Source: BOG-908 sp964242035
Lineage (GTDB): Bacteria > Pseudomonadota > Alphaproteobacteria > Acetobacterales > Acetobacteraceae
Assembly (NCBI GenBank): GCA_964242035.1
Contig: CAXTCL010000230.1
Coordinates: 1-5,838 of the forward strand
Length of the DNA stretch: 5,838 nt
Direction: 5' to 3'
Shown piece by piece: positions 5,377 through 5,838 of this stretch. Both the position numbers and the translations under genes were made by a program. How positions within the stretch are numbered: the first letter of the stretch is position 1; each line of letters opens with the position of its first letter. The notes beneath the pieces are model-generated. The model saw nothing but the letters and a program-made list of their open reading frames with translations, was not told the origin of the DNA and searched no databases.

Positions 5377-5439
5377 CGCGACAGCGTTACCAAAAGTTTT
5401 TTGCTTCTTTTTTTCAAAAAAGAAGGCCTTGCTTGCTTC
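5377..5439 (-). repeat. Interspersed AT-rich hairpin repeat, copy 7 (right member of pair 3)
   Basis: Its inner arm CGCGACAGCG (5377-5386) is the exact 10-base complement of the inner arm of copy 6 across a 16-base centre. Then come CAAAAGTTTTTTGC, the hairpin at 5404-5425 with arms CTTCTTTTTT/AAAAAAGAAG, and the purine tail on the minus strand, which begins about 25 bases after the stop codon of the upstream desulfurase gene. Pair 3 as a whole can fold into one long interrupted stem. Confidence 0.87.
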
Positions 5440-5464
5440 GGACTGTCTTCCCGCGAGCGCCGCC

Positions 5465-5838
5465 TCAAGCCGCCACCCGCGCCGCAGGCAGCGCCGCATA
5501 GGCCTCCACGAACCGCTCCACATCCGCCTCGGTCGCGTTCCAAGGCAGCGACACGCGTATCGCGCAGCCCGCGAGCGCCCCCAGCCCCATCGCTTGCAGA
5601 ACATGGCTCGCGGCAACCTTGCCGGAGCTGCACGCGGCCCCCGCCGACACCGCCACGCCGGCCAGGTCCAGTGCGATGACCTGCGTGTCCGCGCGTAGCC
5701 CTGGGCGGGCGAGGCAGGTGGTGTTCGGCAGGCGCGCACCGGCGCCGATCACGATGGCACCGGCCCGGCAGGCCGCCTGCTCGGCGCGGTCCCGCAAGGC
5801 CGCCAGGTGGCTGGCGTCGCCGGCGGCCTGCAGCGCGG
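5465..5838 (-). CDS. Cysteine desulfurase family protein, C-terminal part, cut by the window edge
   Basis: About 123 codons are visible before the TGA at 5465-5467, and the frame is open to the right edge. Family features are GARLPNTTC, the segment VIALDLAGVAVSAGAACSS with the catalytic cysteine (codon at 5630-5632), and SGKVAASHVLQAMG after it. This matches the active-site loop of NifS/IscS-like desulfurases. The PLP-lysine half is outside the window. Near the end, VSLPWNATEADVERF corresponds to the region that usually reads SLGxxT; a proline stands where family members usually have glycine. It is a distinct paralog rather than a copy of the downstream IscS, to judge by the different loop residues and C terminus. 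It probably supplies persulfide to Fe-S assembly or another sulfur pathway. The intergenic repeats and a possible promoter separate it from iscS. Confidence 0.9.
   Translation of the reverse strand, partial: ALQAAGDASHLAALRDRAEQAACRAGAIVIGAGARLPNTTCLARPGLRADTQVIALDLAGVAVSAGAACSSGKVAASHVLQAMGLGALAGCAIRVSLPWNATEADVERFVEAYAALPAARVAA

Noticed and set aside
694..5439. Repeated units resembling a CRISPR array
   Set aside because: Copies are irregularly spaced, lie in both orientations and are separated by genes; no uniform spacers or cas genes are present.
5223..5633. N-terminal extension of iscS upstream to 5633
   Set aside because: The frame stays open through repeat copies 6 and 7 and into the preceding gene in another frame, but the sequence has no desulfurase similarity. 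The family start MIYLDNQATT lies at 5222.
1..5838. tRNA, rRNA or insertion-sequence genes
   Set aside because: No cloverleaf, ribosomal RNA signature, transposase motif or target-site duplication was seen.

Overview
The window is a high-GC stretch (roughly two thirds G+C by eye) in which every gene I can support lies on the minus strand. Read in the direction of transcription, from high to low coordinates, the order is: the C-terminal part of a cysteine desulfurase; a complete IscS-type cysteine desulfurase; an adrenodoxin-type [2Fe-2S] ferredoxin; a FadD-like acyl-CoA ligase; a small exported protein of unknown function; a MerR-family regulator; and the N-terminal half of a thiolase. Protein style, codon use and the type of intergenic repeat suggest an alphaproteobacterium of the Rhodospirillales, most likely Acetobacteraceae. 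That placement is inference from memory, not a database match.

The right part (about 3711-5838) is about iron-sulfur biology. Two desulfurase genes follow one another, and the second is followed after 6 bases by the ferredoxin. The ferredoxin stop overlaps the probable TTG start of the acyl-CoA ligase by 8 bases, so a fatty-acid activation gene appears translationally coupled to a sulfur-mobilisation and electron-transfer pair. The left part (1-1302) continues the acyl-CoA theme: a MerR regulator of the type without metal-binding cysteines sits just upstream of a thiolase. Ligase, regulator and thiolase together suggest fatty-acid or branched-chain acyl-CoA breakdown by beta-oxidation.

The most striking structure is not a gene. 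Seven copies of an AT-rich element of about 45-60 bases interrupt the GC-rich sequence. Each has a purine-rich tetranucleotide tail, a tight poly-T/poly-A hairpin, an AAAACTTTTG block and an inner GC-rich arm. Six copies form three inverted pairs (694-873, 1899-2080, 5304-5439) and one stands alone (1424-1475). Four copies sit at or close behind a stop codon. The hairpin stems differ between copies by compensatory base changes, and the inner arms match within a pair better than between pairs. This is a REPIN- or MITE-like family, or a conserved 3'-end/terminator module. It is the best candidate here for something poorly described.

No gene-free stretch exceeds 300 bases. The gaps 668-873, 1303-1475, 1875-2083 and 5223-5464 hold these repeats, probable promoter or operator sequence, and nothing else I can support. 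I see no rRNA, tRNA, CRISPR array or transposase gene.
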